Shown here: positions 8,379 through 15,109 of the stretch, in pieces | Position numbering within the stretch: the first letter of the stretch is position 1 | Layout of the letters: each line of letters begins with the position of its first letter | NCBI GenBank assembly: GCA_965368585.1 | Contig: CBDUNM010000055.1 | Coordinates: 1-26,608 of the forward strand | Length of the DNA: 26,608 bases | Direction of reading: 5' to 3' | Source: JARRQB01 sp965368585 | Lineage (GTDB): Bacteria; Pseudomonadota; Gammaproteobacteria; Chromatiales; Chromatiaceae | Notes under the pieces: model-generated | Told to the model about the DNA's origin: nothing | Databases searched by the model: none | What the model saw: only the letters and a program-made list of their open reading frames with translations | Position numbers and translations under genes: made by a program

Positions 8379-10798
8379 GCCGCGCCCCCCATCAAGCTCA
8401 GCACCTGCACCGCCAGGGCCTTGGGTGCATAGCCCCGCGCCTCGTCGGACGCCAGAATCGGCCCTACGCATGCCGGACAGCCGTAATGGCATTCGCAATT
8501 GGTTACCAACGCGAGCGCGTCGCGTACGATACGGTCGCGGATATCGAACAAGGGTGCGGAAAGTCCTATACCGCCAGGGAAGTTGTCATACAGAAACACC
8601 GCCGGGCGGAACTGACCCTGGTGGTCGGGCGCCAGTTCGTTGCCTGCGATATCGCGCATCTGCCCTCGGCCGTTGCTCCCAACCGTGGCGAACCATTTGG
8701 CGTCGCCGTCGCCTACCGCACGACCCAGGTCGTGCCGTTCCGACATCATGCGCAGCGCGGCTACGTGATGCATCGCGTACGCACTGCCGAGAAAGCCGTC
8801 CAACGCCGCGCGGCGCGAGCCAAAGGCCTGTTCGAGTACGCCGGGCCGCAGCTCCCACCACAGCGCGGTAGTGTGCATTTCCTGATCCGGCAGCTGAATG
8901 GTGCCGAAACCGATATTTTCGTGCGTGTAATAACGGATCTTTTTGTAGCCTGGGATACGGCGAATCAGGTGCACTTCACCGTGCGCTGTGGTGCCGTCGC
9001 CGTGCGGCGCCTGTTCAAACTTATCGAGAATCTTCAGGCGCGTGTACTCGATCGCGTCGGTGTAATAGTCGGCGCGGGTCGGTACCACGAACGCCTTGCG
9101 ACCTTCCCAATCCAGCCGCTCGACCTGATAGGGACTGGCCTGCACCATGTAGATCGCTCCTTCGTACAGGGTGTCGGGCGCGGCGCTGAAGTCGACCTCG
9201 GCAATGATGCGCTGTTGCCCGGCGCTCGTATCGATCACGACAAAATTCCCTTCGGCCACCGAACGCAGACTGACGCTGTTGGCCGGATAGCTGTCCGCCA
9301 GCCAATGCCAGCGGTCGCCTTCGCGGTGCAGCACGCCTTCTTCCTGCAGGATTTCGAGCAACTCCTGCAGGTTTTCCCCGCCGAATGACATACCCTGATC
9401 GAACGGCAGCTCGAACGCGGCGCAACGCACGTGGTCGAGCAGTATCAACAGCTGATCCGGGTCGATCCGCGCCTGTTCGGGAGACGCACCAAGAAAAAAG
9501 TCCGGATTGCGCACGATGTACTGGTCCAGCGGCTCGCTCGAGCCGATCAACACACCGAGCGCGGCACGATTGCGGCGGCCGGCGCGCCCCAGCCGCTGCC
9601 AGGTTCCGGCGATCGTGCCCGGATAGCCGTTGAGCACGCAGACGTCCAGCGCGCCGATGTCCACGCCCAACTCGAGCGCCGAAGTGGAGATCACACAGTC
9701 GACACCGCCCGCACGCAGCTTCCGTTCGGTTGCCCGGCGCTCGGTCGGCAGGTAACCACCCCGGTAAGCGGCCACCCGCGGCGGTTTGCGCGGATCCTTG
9801 TCGAACACGTCCTTGAGGTATTTGGTCAACACCTCGACCATCAAGCGCGAACGCGCGAACACGATATTCTTCAATCCCATGCGCGTCGCCAGGCGCGCAA
9901 TGCGGGTCGTCTGGCTGCGCGCTGAGGCGCGTATGCCCAGATCGGGGTTGATGACCGGCGGATTCCACAGCAACAACTGGCGCTCGCCCTGCGGTGCGCC
10001 GCTGTCGGTGATCGCTTGCACCGGCTGCTCGATCAGCCGCTGCGCCAGCTCGGCCGGATTGGCGATGGTTGCCGAGCAGAAGATGAACTGGAGCCTGCTG
10101 CCATAGAAGCGGCACACCCGTTGCAGCCGCCGCAGCACATTGGCGACGTGCGAACCGAACACGCCGCGGTAGGTATGCATCTCGTCGATCACCACATAGT
10201 GCAGGTTCTCGAAAAACTGCGCCCACTTGGTGTGGTGCGGCAGGATACCCTGGTGCAGCATGTCGGGGTTGGATACCACGATCTGACCCGCGGTACGCAC
10301 TGCCTTGCGCGCGTCGCCCGGCGTGTCGCCGTCGAAGGTGAAGGCCCGTACACCCAACCGGCCGGCGTTGTTCAATTCGATGAGTTCGGCCACCTGGTCC
10401 TGTGCCAGCGCCTTGGTGGGGAACAGGTACAAGGCCTTGGCGTCGTCACAGCGCACCGCCTGCAGCACCGGCAGGTTGTAGCACAGGGTCTTGCCGGATG
10501 CGGTCGGGGTCACCACAACCAGATGCTCACCCCGCTGCGTGACCTGCCATGCCTCCGCCTGATGACTGTACAACCGGGCCACGCCCCGGCGGCGCAGCGC
10601 GCCCGCAAGCGCCGGATCCAGATCGGCGGGTAGATCGGTATACCGTCCCGTGCGTTGCGGCAACACCAACTCGCCGGTGATCCGCTGGCGGTACTTGCGC
10701 CGAAGCGCGTCCGCCAGTTGTCGCACATCGGCGCGGTCCGGGTGATCCACCGGTAAGACGTGTTCCGCGGACGCGACTCCGGACACAGATTCAGCCAT
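8375..10798 (-). CDS. mrfA: YprA/MrfA-type DEAD-box helicase with C-terminal DUF1998 zinc site
   Basis: A superfamily 2 helicase of 807 residues. Motif I is TASGKT at 99-104, motif II DEMH at 205-208, and motif III SAT at 242-244. RecA domain 2 contains STSALELGVDIG and QRLGRAGRRN. The C terminus carries the DUF1998 cysteine cluster C768-x-C770-x3-C774-x2-C777, the probable zinc site of MrfA. In Bacillus, MrfA is a 3'-5' DNA helicase acting with MrfB on interstrand crosslinks and mitomycin adducts independently of UvrABC. The gene is divergent from lexA. Its start codon overlaps the likely lexA -35 element, and two GTTC-N7-GTTC elements lie just upstream, so SOS control is likely. A weak GAGAG precedes the start. 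Confidence 0.92.
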   Translation of the reverse strand: MAESVSGVASAEHVLPVDHPDRADVRQLADALRRKYRQRITGELVLPQRTGRYTDLPADLDPALAGALRRRGVARLYSHQAEAWQVTQRGEHLVVVTPTASGKTLCYNLPVLQAVRCDDAKALYLFPTKALAQDQVAELIELNNAGRLGVRAFTFDGDTPGDARKAVRTAGQIVVSNPDMLHQGILPHHTKWAQFFENLHYVVIDEMHTYRGVFGSHVANVLRRLQRVCRFYGSRLQFIFCSATIANPAELAQRLIEQPVQAITDSGAPQGERQLLLWNPPVINPDLGIRASARSQTTRIARLATRMGLKNIVFARSRLMVEVLTKYLKDVFDKDPRKPPRVAAYRGGYLPTERRATERKLRAGGVDCVISTSALELGVDIGALDVCVLNGYPGTIAGTWQRLGRAGRRNRAALGVLIGSSEPLDQYIVRNPDFFLGASPEQARIDPDQLLILLDHVRCAAFELPFDQGMSFGGENLQELLEILQEEGVLHREGDRWHWLADSYPANSVSLRSVAEGNFVVIDTSAGQQRIIAEVDFSAAPDTLYEGAIYMVQASPYQVERLDWEGRKAFVVPTRADYYTDAIEYTRLKILDKFEQAPHGDGTTAHGEVHLIRRIPGYKKIRYYTHENIGFGTIQLPDQEMHTTALWWELRPGVLEQAFGSRRAALDGFLGSAYAMHHVAALRMMSERHDLGRAVGDGDAKWFATVGSNGRGQMRDIAGNELAPDHQGQFRPAVFLYDNFPGGIGLSAPLFDIRDRIVRDALALVTNCECHYGCPACVGPILASDEARGYAPKALAVQVLSLMGGAA

Positions 10799-10825
10799 GG
10801 CAAAGTTCTCTCAATGTTCTATAAT
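10797..10825 (+). promoter_or_regulatory. Predicted lexA promoter
   Basis: A perfect -10 hexamer TATAAT lies at 10820-10825. With a 17-bp spacer the -35 position is ATGGCA (10797-10802), matching four of six consensus bases. The spacer is almost filled by the GTTC-N7-GTTC element at 10805-10819, so repressor bound there would exclude RNA polymerase. The -35 overlaps the start codon of the divergent helicase gene. Confidence 0.65.
10805..10819. promoter_or_regulatory. Candidate LexA box 1, GTTC-N7-GTTC (lexA side)
   Basis: GTTC at 10805-10808 and again at 10816-10819, separated by seven bases (TCTCAAT), match the direct-repeat SOS box known from Alphaproteobacteria. The element lies inside the predicted lexA promoter spacer and just upstream of the mrfA start codon. 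No CTGT-N8-ACAG box of the E. coli type is present in the intergenic region. Confidence 0.7.
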
Positions 10826-10831
10826 AAGGCA

Positions 10832-10862
10832 AGTATAGAACGATTTAAGAACTTGAGTGCAA
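10832..10862 (-). promoter_or_regulatory. Candidate mrfA promoter
   Basis: Read on the minus strand, TATACT (10837 to 10832) is a -10-like hexamer and TTGCAC (10862 to 10857) a weak -35, with a 19-bp spacer. The second GTTC-N7-GTTC element lies within that spacer, mirroring the lexA side. The spacer is longer than optimal, so the -35 assignment is tentative. Confidence 0.4.
10838..10852. promoter_or_regulatory. Candidate LexA box 2, GAAC-N7-GAAC (mrfA side)
   Basis: GAAC at 10838-10841 and 10849-10852 with seven bases between (GATTTAA) read as GTTC-N7-GTTC on the minus strand. It is the mirror image of box 1, with 18 bases between the two elements. The inner arms extend to an 8-bp inverted repeat, GTTCTATA (10816-10823) with TATAGAAC (10834-10841). 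Confidence 0.7.
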
Positions 10863-10925
10863 CGGATAGAAAACACATTGGAAAATGATTCGGCCGATGT
10901 ACGTATACCAGTTTGAGAGGTCAAC

Positions 10926-11585
10926 ATGGTGTCCCCCAACCTTACCCGCCGGCAGCAGGAAATCTACGAATACCTGCGCGACCATCTGGACGATTTCCCT
11001 CACCCGCCCACGTTGGACGAACTGTGTCAGGCGCTGGGCCTGAGTTCGCGGGGATCGCTGCACAAACAAATTCAGGCGCTCATCGAGGCTGGGCTGGTGG
11101 AGCCCATGAACAACCTCCGGCGCGGCATCCGACTGCTCGACGAAGACGGAGTAACCAACACTGCGCCGTTCGACGCCAGAACGTCGGCCGAACGAACCTT
11201 GCGCCAGAACAGCCTGCCCCTGTATGGGAAAATCGCCGCCGGCCAGCCGATAGAGGCGATCGCCCATCCGGAAACGGTGGAAATTCCACCCAACCTGCGC
11301 ACGGCGAAACCCTGCTACGTACTGGAGGTCAAAGGCGATTCCATGATCGATGAAGGCATCCTCGACGGGGATTGGGTCATCATCGAACAGCGCGACCAGG
11401 CCCGCGACGGCGAGATCGTCGTCGCCCTGATCGACGGCGAGGAAGCGACACTCAAGCGTTTCGAAAAAGGCCAGGGAACGATACTGCTGCACCCGGCCAA
11501 TCCGAAAATGCAACCGATGGTCTATCACCCCGCGCGAGTGCAGATTCAGGGCGTGCTGGTGGGACAGATGCGACGCTACCGCTGA
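10926..11585 (+). CDS. lexA: LexA-family SOS repressor
   Basis: LexA represses DNA-damage genes and cleaves itself when RecA is activated. The 219-residue product has a winged-helix N terminus (LTRRQQEIYEYLRDHL; PPTLDELCQALGLSSRGSLH), a wing ending RRGIRLL, the Ala105-Gly106 cleavage site in KIAAGQP, and the S24 protease dyad Ser139 (VKGDSMIDEGI) and Lys177 (ATLKRF). It should therefore be autocleavable. The recognition-helix region SSRGSLHKQIQALIEAGLV differs from the E. coli type (RSPNAAEEHLKAL), consistent with a different operator. AGAGG at 10916-10920 precedes ATG 10926. Control is probably autogenous through the boxes in its promoter. It may be the only LexA or a second paralogue; this window cannot say. 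Confidence 0.93.
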   Translation: MVSPNLTRRQQEIYEYLRDHLDDFPHPPTLDELCQALGLSSRGSLHKQIQALIEAGLVEPMNNLRRGIRLLDEDGVTNTAPFDARTSAERTLRQNSLPLYGKIAAGQPIEAIAHPETVEIPPNLRTAKPCYVLEVKGDSMIDEGILDGDWVIIEQRDQARDGEIVVALIDGEEATLKRFEKGQGTILLHPANPKMQPMVYHPARVQIQGVLVGQMRRYR

Positions 11586-11956
11586 ATCTGGCCCTAAACC
11601 TGCGCCCCCCAGCATTTCGCCGCGCGGGCTGACAAGGATCAATACACTGCAATGGGTTGCGTCGCGCCTGTGTGGCCCAGCACACGTTTTCGAGTGGGCT
11701 TGTTGCGGTAAATTTCACCCTAGGCGCCGCTAGAGCCGCCAACAACGTAGACAAGAATTCCGAGGCATACTGGGGAAAACTGCCCGAGGTAAAACGCGCA
11801 GCAGTGTTACGGATGTTCACCGGAAACGCTGCGGCGACGTTTTTTAACTTTCCGGCTGAAGCGCTGAAAGCGCCTGGTACGCGTTTTAACGAGTACCAGC
11901 ATCCTGGCTGTTTAACGCCGTTTTCCCCGTCGGTAGCCCGTTAGGGAGATTGGCTT
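11586..11956. other. 371-bp stretch between lexA and the response regulator
   Basis: No convincing gene lies here. One plus-strand frame stays open from TTG 11657 to 11944 but has no ribosome-binding site and an unremarkable composition. No clear terminator follows lexA. The 3' part is structured, with two abutting hairpins at 11861-11899, and ends in a good ribosome-binding site AGGGAG for the response-regulator gene, so it is most likely a long 5' untranslated leader. Confidence 0.5.
11861..11899 (+). repeat. Two abutting hairpins in the leader of the LuxR-type regulator
   Basis: Hairpin 1 is GCGCT (11861-11865), loop GAA, AGCGC (11869-11873). Hairpin 2 follows without a gap: CTGGTAC (11874-11880) pairs with GTACCAG (11893-11899), and its 12-base interior is itself nearly palindromic (CGTT-TT-AACG), so the whole 26-bp element has a single mismatch. 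No U-tract follows. It could be an RNA structure or a DNA operator. Confidence 0.65.
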
Positions 11957-12622
11957 ATGGACATACTGACGATCGACTGTCACCCGATATACCGCTTGGG
12001 TATCCGGACCCTGTTGCAAGCCGAACAGCACCTGAACCCCGCCGGAGAGGTCGATAGCATCACGACAGCCCTGGCGTGGTTGGCGCGCCGCCGGGCCGAC
12101 ATCGCCCTGCTGGACCGAGATCTGCCCGACCGTAACGGCATTGAAGGCATGGCTGACTTGTTGGCTGTTCAGCCCGACCTCAAGATCGTCATATTGACCG
12201 CAAACGACGGCGTCGAAGACGTGGTGCAGGCACTGCGCAACGGCGCCTGCGGTTATCTGCTAAAGGGTGTTTCGCCAGAGAAGCTGTTGCAGGAAATCAG
12301 ATCAATTGGCGCTCAAGCGGGCGGACATCCGGCGACGGTCGCGCCCGAAGCGGATGATCGGGAGTTCGTGGCCGACGCCGCATCCGCCGACCCGACGCCA
12401 CCCGCCGATCTGATCGTGACGCCGCGGGAAACCAGGCTGTTGAGCTATTTGTGTCAGGGTTTGAGCAACAAAGAGATCGCGCGCGAGTTGGGCTTGTCAC
12501 CCCATACCGTAAGAAATCAGTTGCAGAACCTGCAGGACCGTTCCCAAACCCGCAACCGGGTTCAACTGGCCTTATTGGCACGAGAAATCGGATGTGTCGA
12601 GCGATTGGCGGAAACCGCCTAG
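11957..12622 (+). CDS. NarL/FixJ-type response regulator with an altered acidic pocket
   Basis: The product has 221 residues. A receiver domain (about 1-120) has the phosphoacceptor Asp53 (LLDRDLPD), Thr81 (ILTAND) and Lys103 (YLLKG). A linker of about 30 residues leads to a LuxR helix-turn-helix (about 152-212: TPRETRLLSYLCQGLSNKEI, then GLSPHTVRNQLQNL). The N-terminal acidic pair normally reading DDHP is DCHP (Asp7-Cys8), so one metal-binding acid is missing and phosphorylation may be weak or absent. AGGGAG at 11943-11948 supports ATG 11957. No histidine kinase is adjacent. It may control the following exported-protein gene, whose upstream region has a direct repeat. The target is inferred from position only. 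Confidence 0.88.
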   Translation: MDILTIDCHPIYRLGIRTLLQAEQHLNPAGEVDSITTALAWLARRRADIALLDRDLPDRNGIEGMADLLAVQPDLKIVILTANDGVEDVVQALRNGACGYLLKGVSPEKLLQEIRSIGAQAGGHPATVAPEADDREFVADAASADPTPPADLIVTPRETRLLSYLCQGLSNKEIARELGLSPHTVRNQLQNLQDRSQTRNRVQLALLAREIGCVERLAETA

Positions 12623-12677
12623 GCCGCATATCTCATGTCCCGGTACATTCGTACCCGCGCCAAAGTACATTTGCAAC

Positions 12678-12696
12678 CTTAACCTCGGCTTAACCT
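12678..12696 (+). promoter_or_regulatory. CTTAACCT direct repeat, 11-bp period
   Basis: CTTAACCT occurs at 12678-12685 and 12689-12696, so the copies start 11 bp apart, about one helical turn, as in tandem response-regulator sites. A possible -10 hexamer TAGACT follows about ten bases downstream. It lies about 160 bp before the exported-protein gene. The bound factor is unknown. Confidence 0.35.
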
Positions 12697-12853
12697 TTCG
12701 TCTAGACTCCCGCCGGGTTGCGAATCGGCAGCCCGGCGCCGAACCCGCATCGCGTGCGCCACTTGCCAGTTCGTCTTGACCTTACACGCACGACGCTCAC
12801 CACCGACTCGTTGGGTGGGCAACACCAACCAATAAACAAGGGGGAGACCCGAC

Positions 12854-14566
12854 ATGATGAAACGATCGAGCAAACAACACGCCGAGCCGCAAGGCGGCAA
12901 ATGCCGCCGCGGACTGTACGCGGTGGGTCTATCGCTGGCGGTTGCCCAAGCCTCGGCGGGGGTGATCGACAGCTGGAACTCCGCCAATGTCACCACCGAG
13001 GATCCGCCTTATCTGCTGGACGAGGTGTACAGCAGTTTCGTGTTTACCGATGACACCAAGACGACGACCAACGGACGGGTGGTCTGGGTGGAGAGCGACG
13101 TACAGACCCCCGGCCTTGCCACGGTCGTTGACGACGATATGACGGGGCAGAACTGTGTCATGACCGCGGGCATCAATCCGGAAGATGGCACCGTCAAGCA
13201 ATGCTCGGACCCGTTTCAGACGAGTAAGCGGTTCAAATTGGTCAACAGTGTCGCGGGCACCTCGGTGGATCTGGTCTTCAACGTCAGCGCCACCGGCAAC
13301 GGCGTGGACACCCACCGCATCCTCGAAAAATACGAAAACATCACCGGCGGCCGCCTGGGCGGATTCTCGATTCAACTCGGCACCGGCACCGGCGACGACT
13401 TCAACCCGTCCACCCCCGGAGATGGACTCGCTTTCGCGGATCGCAACGGCGTTCCCTGGAACCCGGATATCGCCACACCTTCGGGCGGCGCTGTTTCAAG
13501 CAACAGCCTGGATGCCTTGTTCGCCTTTGGCCTGTTCGGCGATGCCGACACCGACCCCAATCATGATATCGACGGGTACTACGACCCATTCGCACGCGCG
13601 CGCTTCGACCTCGATGCGACCGAAGACGAGATCACATCTACCGGGATTACCACCAATATCACCGGTCTGTACGGCGGCACGGTAGAAGCATGGTTGTCGA
13701 AAAACCAGGTGCCTTTCGCGTTTCTGTTCGACCACGACAACGACCCCACCACCGACGCCATCGTCGTCGCCGATTGGGACGGCAACACAGAAACCTGGCG
13801 GACGTTTCGTCTGAGCACCGACCCCATTGCCATCGCCGCCGGATTGACCGGGGGTGATGACATGGTCATCCCGAAACCCATAGATCCGGCCGTGATCGAC
13901 CAATGGGTTTCAGATCCGCGATTTTCGGTCGGACCGATCGAAGATTTCGGCAACCTCAATCTGAACTTCCATGTCAACGTCGACGACGACGCCGCAACCG
14001 ACGGAACGATCACCCTGCGCATCACCTCGGTGAATGCCGATGATGAGACGGGAACGCCGTGGAACGCTGAGCTGCCCTGGGCCTCGGACGGAGCCATCGT
14101 CGAACTCGACGTACCCGCGCGGACGCGCGCCGGCGATGCCGAAACGGTGGCCGTTACCGTCACCAACTTCGGACCCGACGAAATCGTCAACGGCGAGGTG
14201 TTCCTGCGCGCCGTGAACGGCGACGGGTCGGTCGGGGCGCGCTTCACCGCCGACATCGCCAACCTTGCCAGCGGTGCCTCGGAAACGCTGCCGTTCGACT
14301 GGGCGGTTCCGCCGACCGCGGGCGAAGTCACCTGGGAAGCGATCGTCGAGGCGTTCGCCGCGAAGGATACAAATCCCGCTAATAACGAAGCCACCGCCGT
14401 TACCGTGATCACCGCCGGTGAGGGTGGCGATGATGACGACCATGACGACCATGACGACCATGACGACCATGACGATGACGATGACCATGACGATGACCAT
14501 GACGATGACCATGACGATGACGATGACGACCACCGCGGTCATCACAAAGGCCGCCATCATCGCTAA
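12854..14566 (+). CDS. Exported choice-of-anchor-like protein with CARDB-like domain and Asp/His-rich tail
   Basis: The product has 570 residues. A long basic N-terminal region leads to a hydrophobic signal segment (GLYAVGLSLAVAQASA) with likely cleavage before GVIDSW. Residues about 35-400 resemble choice-of-anchor (type F) surface proteins, with blocks GGRLGGFSIQLGTGTGDDFN and PGDGLAFADRNGVPWNPDI, many acidic loops and few cysteines. Residues about 410-515 look like a CARDB/Ig-like fold (VAVTVTNFGPDEIVNGEVFL; DTNPANNEATAVTV). The tail from about residue 526 is almost only Asp and His and ends in His/Arg/Gly/Lys. No PEP-CTERM or LPXTG sorting signal is visible. GGGGAG at 12841-12846 supports ATG 12854. 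The family call is moderate; metal binding by the tail is inference. Confidence 0.75.
   Translation: MMKRSSKQHAEPQGGKCRRGLYAVGLSLAVAQASAGVIDSWNSANVTTEDPPYLLDEVYSSFVFTDDTKTTTNGRVVWVESDVQTPGLATVVDDDMTGQNCVMTAGINPEDGTVKQCSDPFQTSKRFKLVNSVAGTSVDLVFNVSATGNGVDTHRILEKYENITGGRLGGFSIQLGTGTGDDFNPSTPGDGLAFADRNGVPWNPDIATPSGGAVSSNSLDALFAFGLFGDADTDPNHDIDGYYDPFARARFDLDATEDEITSTGITTNITGLYGGTVEAWLSKNQVPFAFLFDHDNDPTTDAIVVADWDGNTETWRTFRLSTDPIAIAAGLTGGDDMVIPKPIDPAVIDQWVSDPRFSVGPIEDFGNLNLNFHVNVDDDAATDGTITLRITSVNADDETGTPWNAELPWASDGAIVELDVPARTRAGDAETVAVTVTNFGPDEIVNGEVFLRAVNGDGSVGARFTADIANLASGASETLPFDWAVPPTAGEVTWEAIVEAFAAKDTNPANNEATAVTVITAGEGGDDDDHDDHDDHDDHDDDDDHDDDHDDDHDDDDDDHRGHHKGRHHR
14431..14533 (+). repeat. Tandem 9- and 12-bp coding repeats for the Asp/His tail
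   Basis: The unit GACGACCAT (Asp-Asp-His) is repeated several times, then GACGATGACCAT-type units (Asp-Asp-Asp-His) follow, then a run of Asp codons. The array is almost perfect at DNA level and lies within the coding frame, so unit number could change by slippage without breaking the frame (units are multiples of three). Confidence 0.85.
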
Positions 14567-14577
14567 GGTCTGACCGC

Positions 14578-14602
14578 GGCTGGCCCCCTGGCGGGGCCAG
14601 CC
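14578..14602 (+). terminator. GC-rich hairpin after the Asp/His-tail gene
   Basis: GGCTGGCCCC (14578-14587) pairs perfectly with GGGGCCAGCC (14593-14602) around a 5-base loop, 12 bases after the stop codon. The stem is strong, but no U-tract follows (next bases ACTATCAC), so it may work as a transcript-end stabiliser rather than a classic terminator. Confidence 0.55.
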
Positions 14603-14891
14603 ACTATCACGGCAGTGGTCGTCAGCTCGGCGGTCGAATCGATAGATTCCGCTTTCGCCACAACATTGGCACGGAATTCAACGCCAATCGACAGCTAACG
14701 AATTGGGCTTCAACGCCGTCAACTTACACGGTGAATCGGGTGTCAAGGACAGGATGTCGGAGTGACTGTGAAAGGCGCGCCGTATTGCCTAAAGTTGAGT
14801 GCCATCCCTCTCTAACACGGGTTTGTTGCACGTATTCGGAGCAGTGGTGAGCCGCGCCACACCGTTGTTTTCGCCATCTGTATCATTATTT

Positions 14892-14928
14892 GTGATCAAT
14901 AATAATATTTTATTATTTATAGTGATCA
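14892..14928. promoter_or_regulatory. AT-rich palindromic island flanked by GTGATCA repeats
   Basis: GTGATCA occurs at 14892-14898 and 14922-14928, exactly 30 bp apart. Between them is an AT-only inverted repeat, AATAATAA (14898-14905) and TTATTATT (14910-14917) around TATT, then TATAGT (14918-14923), a five-of-six -10 match with no good -35. It looks like an activator- or repressor-controlled promoter or a nucleoid-protein site; the factor is not identified. Confidence 0.45.
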
Positions 14929-15109
14929 GGATTCTCGCACATACTTACCCTTGAATGGCGCCGAAACCATCGGAAGCGTCATTGAAACCCGGTCCGCGAC
15001 CCTGCCGGCTTTTGCGGTCTGGACATCGCGACCCCAGGCTCGAACGGCGTCGCAACGACTTCGCACCGTTGATTTGAGAACCGCTTTGCGTACCAGGAGG
15101 ACCTGACGT

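Larger units (their letters stand above)
14567..15109. other. 543-bp intergenic region with an AT-rich island
   Basis: I find no gene here. From the left it holds a GC hairpin (14578-14602), a small inverted repeat GAATC-GATA-GATTC (14636-14649), an undistinguished middle, and a sharply AT-rich island (14880-14925) about 185 bp before the DsrC-family gene. The last 170 bp are GC-rich and end in a strong AGGAGG ribosome-binding site, so the downstream gene probably has a long leader if the island is its promoter. Confidence 0.6.

Noticed and set aside
8486..9388. A 300-codon plus-strand frame opposite the helicase C-terminal region
   Set aside because: It runs antisense to conserved DUF1998 sequence, with no start signal and no motif.
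9021..10226. A 401-codon minus-strand frame inside the helicase gene
   Set aside because: Arg/Ala-rich shadow of the helicase; the helicase frame carries all the motifs.
11657..11944. A 95-codon frame between lexA and the response regulator
   Set aside because: TTG start, no ribosome-binding site and overlap with a structured leader; kept only as part of the non-coding description.
14431..14533. A CRISPR-like short repeat array
   Set aside because: The repeats are 9-12 bp, contiguous without unique spacers, and in frame with a protein tail.
12854..14566. A PEP-CTERM/exosortase substrate
   Set aside because: No C-terminal Pro-Glu-Pro motif with hydrophobic helix and basic end; the protein ends in a polar Asp/His tail.
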